Notes under the pieces: model-generated | What the model saw: the letters and a program-made list of their open reading frames with translations, nothing else | The model's database searches: none | What the model was told of the DNA's origin: nothing | In this document: positions 1-13,100 of the stretch, in pieces | Numbering within the stretch: the stretch's first letter is position 1 | How the letters are laid out: each line of letters starts with the position of its first letter | Position numbers and translations under genes: made by a program | Source: Otis tarda | Lineage: Eukaryota; Chordata; Aves; Otidiformes; Otididae | DNA length: 64,000 nt | Reading direction: 5' to 3' | Assembly (NCBI GenBank): GCA_026413225.1 | Contig: CM048552.1 | Span: 197,562,053 to 197,626,052 of the forward strand

Positions 1-1067
1 TTTTTGTTACCAAAGATATTTTCACACTGTGTAAGAACGTGTTACATGCTTTGTATCTTGTAAAAGTAATTGATAAAACTTGTTCATGGAAATAAATTAC
101 AATACAAAAGGGAAATCTTTATTTGATACTACCTTGAAAATCCTACTTCCCTTAGGAATGGGGAGAGTGATCTGTAACCAGGCTTTAAATTGAGCTTAGA
201 ATATACAGCATTTGTGGCAAAACTTGGCATGTATGACCTGTCATGAAAAACTCACTGATAGAAGGAAATAACTTCTGTGAAGTAAAGAAGGAAAAACACG
301 GTAGAGTGATCTGTAAACTTAGGCATTTGCTGTTCTTTCCTTTCTGAAACTAAATTCTGTGTATTAACTTGTTGGGGTTTTTGATGCACAGTTAAATGTT
401 GGAAGTAATGTAGTGTGAAGATATCTTTGTGTAAAATATTTAATTTTTTAAAGCAACTTTAATTTTTTTGTATTTCCTTTCTAACAGTATTGAAGTATGA
501 GATTATGACAGTAATTATGCCACTTAGAAAATAAGTATGCCAACAACTGTTAGGTATAACTATCAACATACGGAAAATAACATTGCCCAGTTGCCAAGAG
601 TGGTAGGGAATGTCTTGTACACATCTGGAATTTTTTATCAAGAGCAAGTATGCCATTGGGATGCAATTAAAGCACTAGCCATTTTTGCTCCGTTCTCATA
701 GCCAGTCACTTTTCCTAGCTGTAATGTCTTCTGTGGAGAAACAACTATATAATTTTTAATCTGAGTTTTATGTATTTTTCAGTATTATTATGTAAATAGA
801 TACTTGGGATGTTCTAGGAGTGGTGTGATATAAATAAGTATATAGTATAAACAACTATTCCATTATAGTTTTATTGGAACACAGCAGAATTTTGTAGCTG
901 TGTTTTTCTTAAACCTTCTCAACAGTATTGTCTGTGACTGAGCAATCTCTATAATGAAGTTTGGACAAAATACTTTGTTCCTTAGGGGAAAAGGAGATTT
1001 TGATTGAGCACAAAACACATGATGAGTCTGGTCTTTAGCAGTAAAAAGAGGGGATCTCACTTCACTT

Positions 1068-1425
1068 AGAATCATAGAATACTTAAGGTTGGAAGGGACC
1101 TTTAAAGGTCATTTGGTCCAACCCCCTGCAAAGAACAGGGACATCTCCAAACAGATCAGGTTGCTCAGCGCTGTCCGGCCTTGCCTTGAATATTTCCAGG
1201 AATGGGGCTTCCACCACCTCTCTGGGCAACCTGTTCCAGTATTCCACCATTCTCAATGTAAAAATTTTTTTCCTAGTATCTAACCTGAATCTACCTCCCT
1301 CTATTTGATAAGCATTACTCCTTGTCCTGTCACAACAGGCCCTGATGAAGAGTTTTCCTCTGTCTTTCTTATAAGCCCCTTTTATGTACTGGAAGAGAAG
1401 CTGTCATAGGAGTCTGCTCATTTTA
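1068..1425 (-). mobile_element. CR1 LINE 3' fragment
   Basis: It begins with the reversed CR1 terminus (agaatcatagaat), followed by 'ggttggaagggacc' and 'ggtcatttggtccaaccccc'. Text typical of the reverse complement of the CR1 ORF2 3' region follows: 'ccaccacctctctgggcaacctgttcc' in part, then 'actccttgtcctgtcac'. The orientation is opposite to PSPC1. It is decayed and noncoding, and the inner boundary is approximate. Confidence 0.9.
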
Positions 1426-2370
1426 TCAATTGTATCATTTCTTACAAAGCATAGGGATGCTATTCAGAAAATAATGTTTTCAGAGATGCTTTTGCTGGAG
1501 ACCAGTGTGTTACTGGTCACCCCTGGAACATTCTCTTGTGATTATATGGGCACTCAAAAAGACATGTAAGGAAAATAACATGGTATCTACCTCAAACTGT
1601 TGTTTTTCTACAAAAAGTCATTCCAGGTATGGAAATGTAGGGGATAGGCTGATACTTCAAAAAATATATGTTTAAAAAGTTGTTGTTTTTTTTTACTTCC
1701 ATTTTTTTCTGCATACTACTGAAGGACAAATTAGATACTTTTTTTTTTTTCATTTTGGAATTTCAAAGTTTTTAATTTGGTGAACAAGTTCCTGCAGAAA
1801 GGCATAGTCCTATTGTATTTTTGCTGCTTCTGGAAAGACACTTTAATGATCTTTTGAGGGCTGTGTGCTAAAACACTGTAAGAGTTAATTTAAATTTTCA
1901 CTGAGAGAAATGGAGAATATGCTTTATAGACCAGAAATGCAATTTTCAGTTTTTAAATTGGATGTTTTTCTGAAGTCTTTTAGGGTAAAACTGGAGCAAT
2001 CTTTTTGTTCCACTGCAGTCTTTTGAAACATAGATTATCTTTGAAGATTTTAAAAACAGCTTCCCCCCCCCCTACTTTATTGTAGATGGATAATTACTGC
2101 AGTTTTCTTGTTAGCTGGAGAAGAGGGGTCCTTGTTAGGAGGAGGACTTGACTTTTTGTCTTAATGTCAAATGGTAAAAATTTTCACAAGTGTGTGATAA
2201 GCTATTTGTTGAAATTCATATCTATCGCTAACAAGCTACATGAGTTAAAAATAATTTCTAAACTATTTGTAACCAGTGCTGCAGATTTTAAGGTACTTTG
2301 GGACAATAGTAGGTTTTTATGCAGCTGTTGAAGTAACTTTTTTTCTATTTCAATGTTACATTTTAAACAA

Positions 2371-2400
2371 TGCATATATATATATATATACACACACAAC
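2371..2400. repeat. TA/CA microsatellite
   Basis: An alternating (TA)n run passes directly into (CA)n inside the PSPC1 intron. This is a simple sequence repeat with no evidence of function. Confidence 0.85.
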
Positions 2401-3625
2401 AATGATCTAAGTTACATAAATTTTCATATATATAGATATAATACTGTTTTAAAGTAATATATATATGAATTAGCAGACTTTAGAACTGTTGAGCTCTGCT
2501 ACTATTACTGAAGTTAGACTTTCAGAAGAATAATTTTTTTCTGATTCAGGCACATAAATAAAGTGCTAGTCTTAAATGTTCTTTTCGAACTCTGAATACC
2601 TGGGCAGTTAATGTAGGTCTCTGTACAGAAGGAGATTTCTTCTGAAAGTATAACTGTCCTCAACAGGTAAATTATCAGTTATTTCAAGATCTGGTTGTAC
2701 CATGTATCTATGCTTTTACTGGTTTATGTTATGTTGAGTTAATGTTTTAAATTTCATCATGTAAGGTTCTGTTTTTAAACACTTGCATAAATAGTGAACT
2801 GTAAGTGCTCAAACGCATGTTTTCTATTTCAGGTCTTAATTGCTATAGACAAATAAATCTGTGTAACCACATACACTTTTATTAATATTAGGCACAGAAC
2901 TAAGGAAAATAAATGTGGAACATTAACAGAATTTTCATCTAATATTGATATTTCAAGTTAGGCTTTAGATATATGTCATGGGAGTTTTTTAAACTAAGCA
3001 TAGTCCAGTTATGCATTTTATCACTAGTTGTGTTAGTTTATTTGGACTGGATTTTAAGTCTAACTAAAGATTACTGAAGTGTCATACAAAAAGCTGACTT
3101 CAGGTAGTATGGACTGAAATATACTTTATCCACAGATATGTGGGTATATAAGTCTGCAGGTTATATTGCTATTAAAAGAATAAAAGTGCAGTCTCTAGAA
3201 ATATAAAAACTGATTTTTTTTTTTTTTGACAGTGTTTCTGTGTCTAATTTATTTAAGGGAGAAGCATTGTAGTTGGTATTAAAGGCAGAATAGGACTCTG
3301 GTATTAAAATGTTTTGCTCTCTCTTCTGTTACATAGAGAATATGTATTGCTTCAGATGTGCTTGAAAGGATGAACTTACATTCAGCACCAGAGTTGGTCT
3401 TAATACTTGCTATTTAAATTTTTAGTTTATTTTACAAAGTTGGAGCGTAATATTAGCACTCTTTAATTTCCAGCTCTTTTTCCATAATAACTAATTGAAT
3501 TGCTCCTTTCTTCCCTCTATGTGTGATCCTGATTCTGCCGGACTATCTGCTGAACTTCATGACAACATCACTTGTGGTTTTTCTTGTAACTCACATTTGG
3601 CATGTTCCAAATGGACTTGTATTAG

Positions 3626-3811
3626 CATAATGAGAGATTCCCTCAAGGAGGTCCATCACAGATGGGTTCGCCTCTGGTTAGTAGAACGGGCTCTGAAACT
3701 CCTCAGCCGCCAATGAGTGGTGTAGGTGCCGTGAGTGGTGGACCTGGTGGCTTTGGTAGAGGAAATCCAGGGGGCAACTTTGAAGGACCTAACAAGCGTC
3801 GCAGATACTAA
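3626..3811 (+). CDS. PSPC1: Paraspeckle component 1, last coding exon (C-terminal 61 residues)
   Basis: PSPC1 is a DBHS protein (with NONO and SFPQ) that binds RNA through two RRMs and helps form nuclear paraspeckles. Only the C-terminal tail is in this window. The exon starts after the AG at 3624-3625 and reads in phase 0 from HNERFPQGG. It continues through [18 protein letters not shown] and a Gly-rich stretch ([10 protein letters not shown]), and ends [11 protein letters not shown] followed by TAA at 3809-3811. The NKRRRY end is the conserved nuclear-localisation-like terminus of the family, and the [15 protein letters not shown] blocks are specific to PSPC1 rather than NONO or SFPQ. The exon is 62 codons including the stop. 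It converges on MPHOSPH8 about 23 kb away. The N-terminal exons are outside the window, so the gene is partial here. Confidence 0.95.
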   Translation, partial: HNERFPQGGPSQMGSPLVSRTGSETPQPPMSGVGAVSGGPGGFGRGNPGGNFEGPNKRRRY

Positions 3812-4100
3812 AACTTATTTCATTCCTTACTGTTTAGAAATTCCAGTAAAAATATACAGTGATATGCCTTTATAATTTTAGCTGTTATCTGGAAACGGTT
3901 TTATTGTTACTGTAGTCAAACCAGTTTATTTTGTAAAACTTTTTTTGTATTCAGTCATAGGCTTTGTAGTATAGAGCAGAAGTGATGCAGATCATTATGT
4001 AAGGCAATGTGTTTGTGACTCTAGCAAAATACAATGTGTGACTATGCTGTAAAATGTGCGGTTATCTGATTACAATAAAATACAAAATCACTTGAAAGGA
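3812..4100 (+). other. PSPC1: PSPC1 3' UTR
   Basis: AT-rich sequence directly after the PSPC1 stop codon. A canonical AATAAA at 4074-4079 would place cleavage around 4090-4100. Longer alternative 3' ends cannot be excluded, because further AATAAA hexamers occur downstream in this AT-rich DNA. Confidence 0.75.
4074..4079 (+). terminator. PSPC1: Polyadenylation signal AATAAA of PSPC1
   Basis: First canonical hexamer after the PSPC1 stop, about 265 bases downstream, in the context 'tacaataaaatac'. Its distance and position suit the short PSPC1 mRNA isoform. Confidence 0.75.
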
Positions 4101-7100
4101 TTTTGGGAATGTTATTGCTAATAGTGGATGAGAATAATTTTATGCTTGATTGTGGGATATGTTTCATTCTTATGTAGTTTCTACTGTGTGTCAAGAAAGT
4201 TCCATTCTTAATAGTGAATCTGTTTAGCTAAACTGCATGTTGCAGTACATCGTATGAACGATTTATATCACAACTGCTTTTGTTTATTTTGACTTCTGAA
4301 GAGCGTCAAATTTTATACAAAGTGTTCTCATGGATACTGTGTCCTTGTATCTCAGCCTCCCTTTGCAAACTTAGTCACAATAGGCTTGTCAAAGAGTATG
4401 GCCGTTACTCAAATTATTGAAAAATTTAACTGGGGGGAGTGTGCAACTTCAGAAAAGGAATCTTTATGTATGCTTTATTCATAACAGTATGAATGAATTT
4501 ACCTAAACTGGAAGAAAAATTGTTGTGACATCGGTGCATTCTACTGATCGTTAAAATGTCCTGTGATTGCAAGGAAGGAGGCATTTGTGCAAGCTGCTTT
4601 AAAGCCCACTGTATATAAGCCCATCATTATAAGTATGCATTTCCCCCAATGGTTGGTTTGAATAGAAACGAGTCTGTTATCAATAATTAACTGTTTAATT
4701 AGGAGGCAAATACATGTTTTCAGTTAAAATAATTGTTCACTTAGAGTAATATACATTTGGAAGGATTACATGTGAATATTCTTGATAAATGTTTAATAGA
4801 ATGATGAATTTGAAAAGTACCCATTTCACACACAACTCAGGCTACAATTGCTGATTGAATCTTAAGATAAAACTGATGATAAAGCTATTAGGAAGCTGCT
4901 TATGATTCAGATTTTGTCAGTCGTGGAAGATGATGGAAAAGACCTATTGGTTCTATTCCTGCAGTGGTAAGAAAGTAGGGATATTTTTGGTTACTATTGC
5001 TTTTTTCTTGTGCAAAATAGTTGTAAAATATTAGTGATCTGTTTTTATCAGGTCACATTTTCAGAGATAGAAATTACTAAAATTTGTCTTCATGAATAGT
5101 GATATTAAATTGATTAAAAACCTGATTTGAGATAATATGGTGCCCTAATTATATCAAATGGTATGTACATAAAGCATAGGATGCAAGCAGCAGAGAGAGC
5201 ATGTATGTGTTACTGCTTAACATATCAGTGATGGTCTTGGTGAATTGAATTGTGAGCAAATAGGTAATTGCAGCATTGCTGACTTTTGGAAGCACACTGT
5301 TTATTTAAATTGCCAGTGTTACGTGGCTTAAGGTGGAGATTGTTTTTATACGATTCAGGAGTCATCACTTGTAGATTCTCAACTGTGACATCTGTAACTA
5401 CTGAGCATTTTCCTCTAGACTGTCTTTAATGTTGCCATTTTTTCATTTTTTTTTTGCTCAGCTTCAGATAGATGCCAGACTTTATAGTTTCTAATGCAGT
5501 AGTGAGTTGGGTTTAAAGTTTGAAATAATCTTTCCCCTAATTGATAAATGTATCAAGCTGCAGCACTCGTTCTTCCAAAAAAAAAAGCACCTGGAACTGA
5601 TTTTACTTAGCACACTATTCCTAAAACTTAACATTTGGGAAAATGGCTGGGTTTTTTCACTAGGTGTAAGTTGCATATAGCAACTACATAAGCTCTCCAC
5701 TTTGGTGTACTGCATTCAGTTGAAAATGCAGTTTACATTGGTGTCTAAATATTATATTACTTCGTTTCATCTTTTCTGCCCTTGTACGTGGTGAGTTTTG
5801 TGGGGATTGAGAAGGTGCTGGTGTAAGTTGGTAATTCTAAACTGTAAAGCTGTAAGGGGTACATGTTTTAAATATAACTTGAAGTAGATTAGAGAGATCT
5901 GTTCAGTTTTTCAAAGGCTGTGTCATTCAGGCTTTTGGCTAACTCTTATATATTTGTTCAGATATATATACACCCTCATACTTGTAGTATCTGAGTATGT
6001 TTCAGAAGTACGTTAAACATGCCAAATCTGCAAACTGTGGTTCATTCTTTTCCTTGCTAACCTCATGCTATTTTAAGCGCTTGTTAGTTCCACTGCACTT
6101 TTGTTGTTAGCAAGCAGAGGTATTTATGTATATGTTTGAAAGTTATTGAAGATTTTAGTTAATATTATTGATTTTCATTCCACAGTTGTGAGCTACTCTT
6201 CCTGTAAAATTCTTGACTTGGATGGCTCTGCTGCATGGTAGTGTTGGGTTTGTCTGCTGCCCTTATTGCAGAAAATAATCTAATATCTTTTTAAATATCC
6301 ATGAACCAAGCCTTTAAGTCCTAAAAAGTAAATACTGAAATGTTGAATTTGGACATAGTTTAAAGATTTCCTGAAGAATTCCTTTTGTAGCTGATGACAG
6401 ACTGCCAAATTCTGCTCTTAATAAGGGCTTTCTTAGGGCTACCTGGCCATATTGATTGCATACAGCTCTGGTGAAGGCAGTGATTTTCATTTTCCCATAT
6501 GTGGTAGTAACTGTCTCTAGCTATGCAATAAACACATAATTTTGTTAGAAAAGGAATGGTCCCAATTTGGTTCTTAAAAATGGTATGTAGATGCGACCAA
6601 GCAGCGATTTTGCTTGGTGCTGCCCGTGTGCTGGAAGTGATTAATCTTTCTTATTCCTCATCTGACTGATCAGCTTATCGTTTTTTCTGTGTACACATGT
6701 ACTTAAGTTTTTAACAGTCTTTGGTCTGTTTGACTAGAAAGCACAGTGAAGTCCTGACTGTTTCTGCTATATGCTATGGTAAATCAAATAAGCTTGGAAA
6801 GGATATGAAATTGACAACTACAGTGCATTCACTTTTGGTTGTACTTCCTGAGTTTTTATATTATTCCTGAAATTTCCATCTAAACTGCTTAATTCTCATG
6901 TGAGATACAATTTTAAAACTTAAAGATAGCAAGACTTTACTATTCCATTTAAGTAAAAGAATAAACAACACCACTGCAATCCAGCTTGTCTAACTGCATT
7001 TGCATTTATCTCCTCAGTCATTTTAAGGGGAGCTATTTGGCACTTAAAATTAATTTTGATGGTGAGTTAATTTCTATATAGTTTTGTCTAGTGTGCTCAT

Positions 7101-10100
7101 TAGATAAAGTACATTAATATCTTGGAAAGCAATTCAGATACACTTTACTGTATTTATTTCCTAAGAAAAATACTTTAAAATTACTATGGATCACCTAGAA
7201 TGAAAATTCCTAACGTTAAGCTATTTTGTGTGTTGTTCACATCTATTTATCCAATTGGATGTAAAGATACAATAAGCTAGACACCCTTATTAGAACAAAA
7301 GGCTAACACAGATGGAAAGAAGACAGTAGAAACTAAATGTTATGTTATTTTAATTTAAACTGTAATCCAATAGGACTTTATGGAATGTATTCTTTGAGGA
7401 GCATTCTGATTGAAAGGATACTGTCATATTTTAAAATGTTATACTAAACTAATTCCCATTGTCCACTTTTGATTTCAGATTTTTTAAGCTTGAAAAACAG
7501 ATTAATCTGTAATTACAAATTCTTTTTAAAGGTACTAAATACAAATGCATTGACTTGACTATGAAGTAGTGATTGATAAATGGTCACAATGTGCCTTGAG
7601 ATAACTTGACTCAAAAATACTGAAATAACCAAACTAAAGGAAGATTCTCAAGTGAAAAACAACCCCACTTAGGCCTTTTGAAGAGAGAATATGCTTTGAG
7701 GTGAGATGTTCAGCAAATGAGTGGTATGCTTTGATGGCATATGAAGCTCATTTTACGTAAACATGTTGTGGAAACTGATCTTTTTGCATACCTCTTAATA
7801 TATAATTTTTTGTCTAACCAGTTGGATCATAGTTCTTCCCTTCTCAGTGAAGACAAGTAAAAATAAACTGTAACTGAACTATTAGAATGGCAAGGAAGAC
7901 TGGGTAGCAACTGATGGAGTCAGTTTACACTGAACTGCCAGTGTGAATGGATTCTCAGTCCCATTCCTGAGACTTGAAGTGCTGCATATCCATAGGTGGG
8001 TTTACAGAGTCTGCATCCAGCAACTGTTAACTTGTGCTTGAGGCCGAGACTGGGGGACTTGAGAGAGCACATATTTCAAATGCAATTTAATTGTCTTAAG
8101 AGCCCTGAATTTATTAATTTAGCCACTGTGCTATCATTAAAATGCAGAACCATCTTGGGATTTTGTGCTTTCCTCAGGCTGTTAGCTCACTTGTAGCATA
8201 AGGGAATATCAGTCCAAACTTCCGTGATTCTTGAATAGTGAAGAGAGAGTGAGTATGGCCTATGGAAAATGTAGAGTTTGGACATTTCTCCTTAAAATTA
8301 TCGGCTGTTTAGTGCTAGGTTAGTAACAAACTTTGGGCTGTTTTCTTAGAAATGCATTTATTGAAATGTGAGAACTTAATAGAAGGCTTGACTGAAAACT
8401 TGCAATACTTAATAGCAGATATAATTTTTCCCATTGGATTAGCTTTTTGTTGCCCTTTGGGATATGCAGTAAAATATACTTAGTCTTAGTAGGTGGTCTT
8501 AATAATTTTGTGTTTTCCTGTTACGAAGAAATCTGTTTTGTTAATAGTTTTGGGTTATTCCCTATAAAGTATTTTAAAAATCATAGCATTTCAAGTTTGT
8601 TTTCATAGTAATCCATGAAATACAGAAGCTTATCAAAATTAAGTTACCTGTGTCTGAAGTGTGAGTTGTAGAATAAATAAACTGAGCATTATGTTTTAAT
8701 GAAAACAATAGTTTTGATGATTTTAAATGCATGGAAACAAGCCCTCAGTGTGTTAGTTTTCAGTGGGATAGATTTAATAGGTCTTTTCCATCTTGAACTT
8801 CCTTAAGCTACTATGAAAATTAATGTAATTGAAATTTGGAGATATTCGTATTAATGACCTCAGCCTGACTTCGAAAAACATTTAGGAGGTAGGTTTCTTC
8901 AGAGGAGCAGTTTAGAACGGCAACTGTTTTTTCCCTAATTGAAGAAGCTAGTCAGAAAAGTTTAAGTTCCGAGATAAGCATACTATACTTACAGGTAAAA
9001 CCATTTTTAAAAGCTACTTTCATATATTGATCATTTTATACCGAATTCACATTAAAAGAAAAACAAATCTTTGTAAATGTGGGTAAAAATTTACTGATTT
9101 GTATGTAGTCCCTTGAATAGAGGGACAAAATGATCATAGTAAGAGGTATGAGATTCAAAAGGAACTTAACTGTGTTACTGCATACATGTGTTGATGAGGT
9201 TTTTCCATTTGTTTTAGTAAATGACTCATCTAGAGCTTCTATTGTTCCTAGTTTTATTAGTGTGCTTTTATATCTTAATTTCTGTAGAGTAAAGCATAGC
9301 TGTAAAATTTGATTGAATTTACATGCTAACTGTATGCGGGATGTTAAGTGCTTGACTTGGAAGAAGCGCAGTGAGAATAAAGATACTGTTCTTGCCTTCA
9401 ATTTCTCAGTAAAAAAAAAAAAATGCATAAACCTTGAACAGGAGTAAGTGTGATGAGTCCTCTATGTAAATTGAAAAAAAGATGAGGGGAGGGGGAATAA
9501 AGTGACACAATAAAAATGGAAGAAATGTTTGATTTTATATCTACTGCAGATTCACAAACTAACTTCAAAGCTTGTGAGAACCACAAACTAGCTGATTTTT
9601 GATGGAAAAGATGGAAATACCAGTTACATTAATGTCTTGGATTTTTTAAACTTTGAGTTTAGTGTTGTGCAGGAGGCCAAGGAATATGAGAATAAGTGAA
9701 ATGAATTAATCTTCTAAAAATATTTTAATATTCATGGGGTGTAGGATGGAGTCACTGCGTTTGGATAGGTTTCTTCTATGTTCTTGTTACAAAATTATTC
9801 CATTGATTTTTGTGGCTGTGTACAGCGTACACACCTGGTGTTGTCGTAAGTATGAAAGAGCTGATTTTGAGATTCTTAGCCTCTCATCAAACCGGTGAGA
9901 ATCTAATCTTATGCCTGTGTGTCATAGCCAGAAAAGCTCCAAACAGGAGATGATGTAAAGGAAGATAAAATTGTGAATATTAGCATCTATGGGATAGGAT
10001 TAAGGTATTTTCTTTAGTTTTTTTCCCTTAATTTTACTGTAATCATTTTTTTATTTATGTGAAAGGGAAAGTAATTTTGTTCTCAGTGAATATTTGAAAG

Positions 10101-13100
10101 AAAAAACAAACACCAAAACAAAATACCCCTCCCAAAACCCACCAGAACAACAACAAAAAAAACCCCATGCCTAACCCCCCAAGCAAAACAGGTTTTCACT
10201 CTTTCAATAACCACGTAAACTTAAGCAAGTTGGAAGAGGAAATGTAATCTAGAAAGATGTGAAACCACAGGGATTTATTGTCATTCTTTTTGTAGCAGTT
10301 TGCTCTCGGTGTTTTTGGCATTTTAATGTTTCTTTTTAACAACTCTATTACTGTTAATTATTTGCTATTAAATTATTTATTCTGCAGTGCTGTTACTAGG
10401 CTTTAAATATTTTTATCTAAGAAAAAACCCTGCATATACTAGCTATTGCAGTACTGTAGAATGGAGTTTTTGAGCTGCCAGTTGGTAGTAGTTTTAAAGC
10501 TGTTTGCAAATTTTAAAATATTTGTATGCTAATGGGAAATTTTAAATCTTTGTTTGCATATTTAAAATAAGAATTCAATACATGCTTTGCTGCAGATAGG
10601 AATAGCCCTTTGCCCTCCTTGGTGCTTGGTCCTGCTTCCTGCCTGCTTTGTGCCACCCTCGCATCTCTGTGCCCGGGCAGTGAGGAGGGTGAAAGAAACC
10701 CAGTGACAATTACCAATTCTGCTCATTTCTGTGTAGAAGGAAGGAACAGCAAGGAGTGGGCAGTAGAGCAAGACTATTCCTAACTGTGCCGACATAGGTT
10801 AGTTAGTGCTATATCTACATGCCACATAGAGAATGTAGTTTTATATATGTTCTCGTTAAGTGAGTTTGGGTGACTTTTCAGTACTTCTAAGAAATACCTT
10901 GCTTAGAAAATAAATATGTTTAGGGCTTTAGATATCTGAATAGCATGGTTATGTTTTATGTTCATAGTGATAGGTGGCCCAAGAGGACAAGTATTTGAAG
11001 TAATAAAAACCAGACACTAAAATGTTGAGCTAAATTATACATGAGCTTGATCTCTCTGTTCAGTTTCTGCAGTTGCCAAGAAGGTTACATGCAAGCCAGT
11101 GAAGTACGGAAAATAGTATTCTTCGTGATTTCTCCAAGAAAGATGATGTTGCTTTAGAGAAGCAAGACTAGTCATAAGTACTTTTTCTTGGAAGAAAATA
11201 GGTAAACTGCAGTTGCAAAGATGGGGAAGTACTGTCTTTTAAAATGGTAACATTCTTCGTTCTTTGATACCATAGCACTGCATTGTTCCGTATATTACGT
11301 TCCTCTTCGGAGTATGTAAAAGGTAAGCTGCATCTCCAGTTTCAATCCACTTCAAATCAAAAGCCTTTTCCAGAAGGCACAGAAGGAAAACTTCTGTGAA
11401 ACAGTAGTTCATCTTCAGTTTGTTCCAATGGGAAGCATTGTACTTGTAGAACTTCCAGCATTGTATCAGTAGCGGTTCCACATCTGATATTTTCAGAACC
11501 AGAACTGTGGGAGATAATAAAGTTTCTGCCTTTAGTGTGTGAAGAATACAATTATTACATATAAAAAACTAAATGTTCAGAGTTTTGAAAGGAAATATGT
11601 AAAATAATTGCCATATATTGAATTACTGGTTTAAAAGTGAAATAATGTTAACTTGGCAGTTGCGATAGTTATGCTTTTAGAACCATTTTCGTGTATGTGC
11701 CAGTTTATAATTGCCATGTTATGCTTTGTGTAGTTTTTGTAATATCACTTAATGCATGTTCAGCATCATTCTTGCATCAACAGTTGTGTACAGTAATATT
11801 TTATTCACGCTGATGAATGCAAATGTCTGTGGAAGAGGGATGCTAGAGCATTTGTTTAGTATTATGTAACTTGTTTAGGAGAATTTTTCATTGCCAAGCT
11901 TGCTTTCTGTTCTGTGTTCATTCTGCATGCTTTGTGCAAAATATGCTTTTTCTATTGCATATGGGGAAAAAAGTAGAAAGTCATGAAAAGGTTTTTATTA
12001 TCAAATTAAACGGAAGTCCTGGGTGCCTCTTACTGTTTCTAAAATGGCAACTGGCTCAGGAGAATAAAATTACTTGGTATACTTTCCTGCATGATTACAT
12101 CTAGATTTTTTCTGCTTACGAGCCACTTCAGTATTAAATGTTAAAGATTAAAAAAAAATAATAATCTGAGTTTAGTTTCCATAGATAATCTAGTTTTAAG
12201 CACAAGCATGTGTGTAAGACAGTAAATCACAAATGATTTTATGTTTGCCCTGAATAGTACTGTAACTCCCCAAGTTGTATTAAACATTAAAAAAAATTAG
12301 TTTGAGTTTCATCATTTTAAAATGAAACTTTAAAAATTGTATAGAGTGAGAGTAAGCCAGTCCACTGGGTGGCGAGGGAAAGTACAAATCTGTGGAGAAG
12401 TCATGCTCTTGTTTTGAGTTGCATTATGTTACTGGACATGCATTTTTTTACTGTTTAAATTGGGACCATTGTGCAAAATTGTTTGTTATAAAGACTTAAC
12501 AAGAAATACAATTTATCTTCTTTTACCTGCTTATAAGTATTTTTTTTTCTTCCATTTAACCGTAAACCCGAATTTCCTAGATGTCTGATATTTTGGGGAA
12601 ATAAATACTGATTTAAAAACACTGTGTCCAGAACCTTCATAATAAATTTGCATTTCTGGTTTATTGCTGTAATAGTCACAGAAATACTCACAGGTTTGAA
12701 AGTGTTCATCTAGATTTTCAGGGGAGGAAAAGGGATTGATTATTGTATGTTGCTTAACTCTTGAGCCCTCAGATGGGAAAACTGGTAATGTAGAAAATTC
12801 TTTATATTGTTGTAAAAAACAAACAAACCCACCCAAAACTGTTTACAAATCAGGTATCTCTAAAACTGTCACTGTCAAGGGGCACTGTAATTTTAAAGAA
12901 GGTGGGAAAACTTTATTTTACTAGAAGTCTTACATATTTTGTGAAGTATTTGTAAATCTCTCACTAGTCTGACATAAAGGGCATTGTGACTCAGCCTAAC
13001 CTTCTGTTAGTATTATGGTGAAAATTCTGCAAGCTTCTGCAAAGTTTTAGAAGTGATATGAGGAAGTACTGTGATATACTGACTGTAGGATTGGGCCAAA

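Larger units (their letters stand above)
1..3625 (+). other. PSPC1: PSPC1 final intron (3' part)
   Basis: AT-rich noncoding DNA upstream of the last PSPC1 exon. It holds one CR1 fragment (about 1068-1425), a TA/CA microsatellite near 2370-2400 and several T-runs. I found no further PSPC1 exon here; the RRM, NOPS and coiled-coil exons must lie before position 1. The intron ends at the AG at 3624-3625. Confidence 0.8.

Noticed and set aside
9036-9428. 130-codon minus-strand open frame near an A-run
   Set aside because: AT-rich composition, no domain, starts in a poly-A/T tract; most likely chance.
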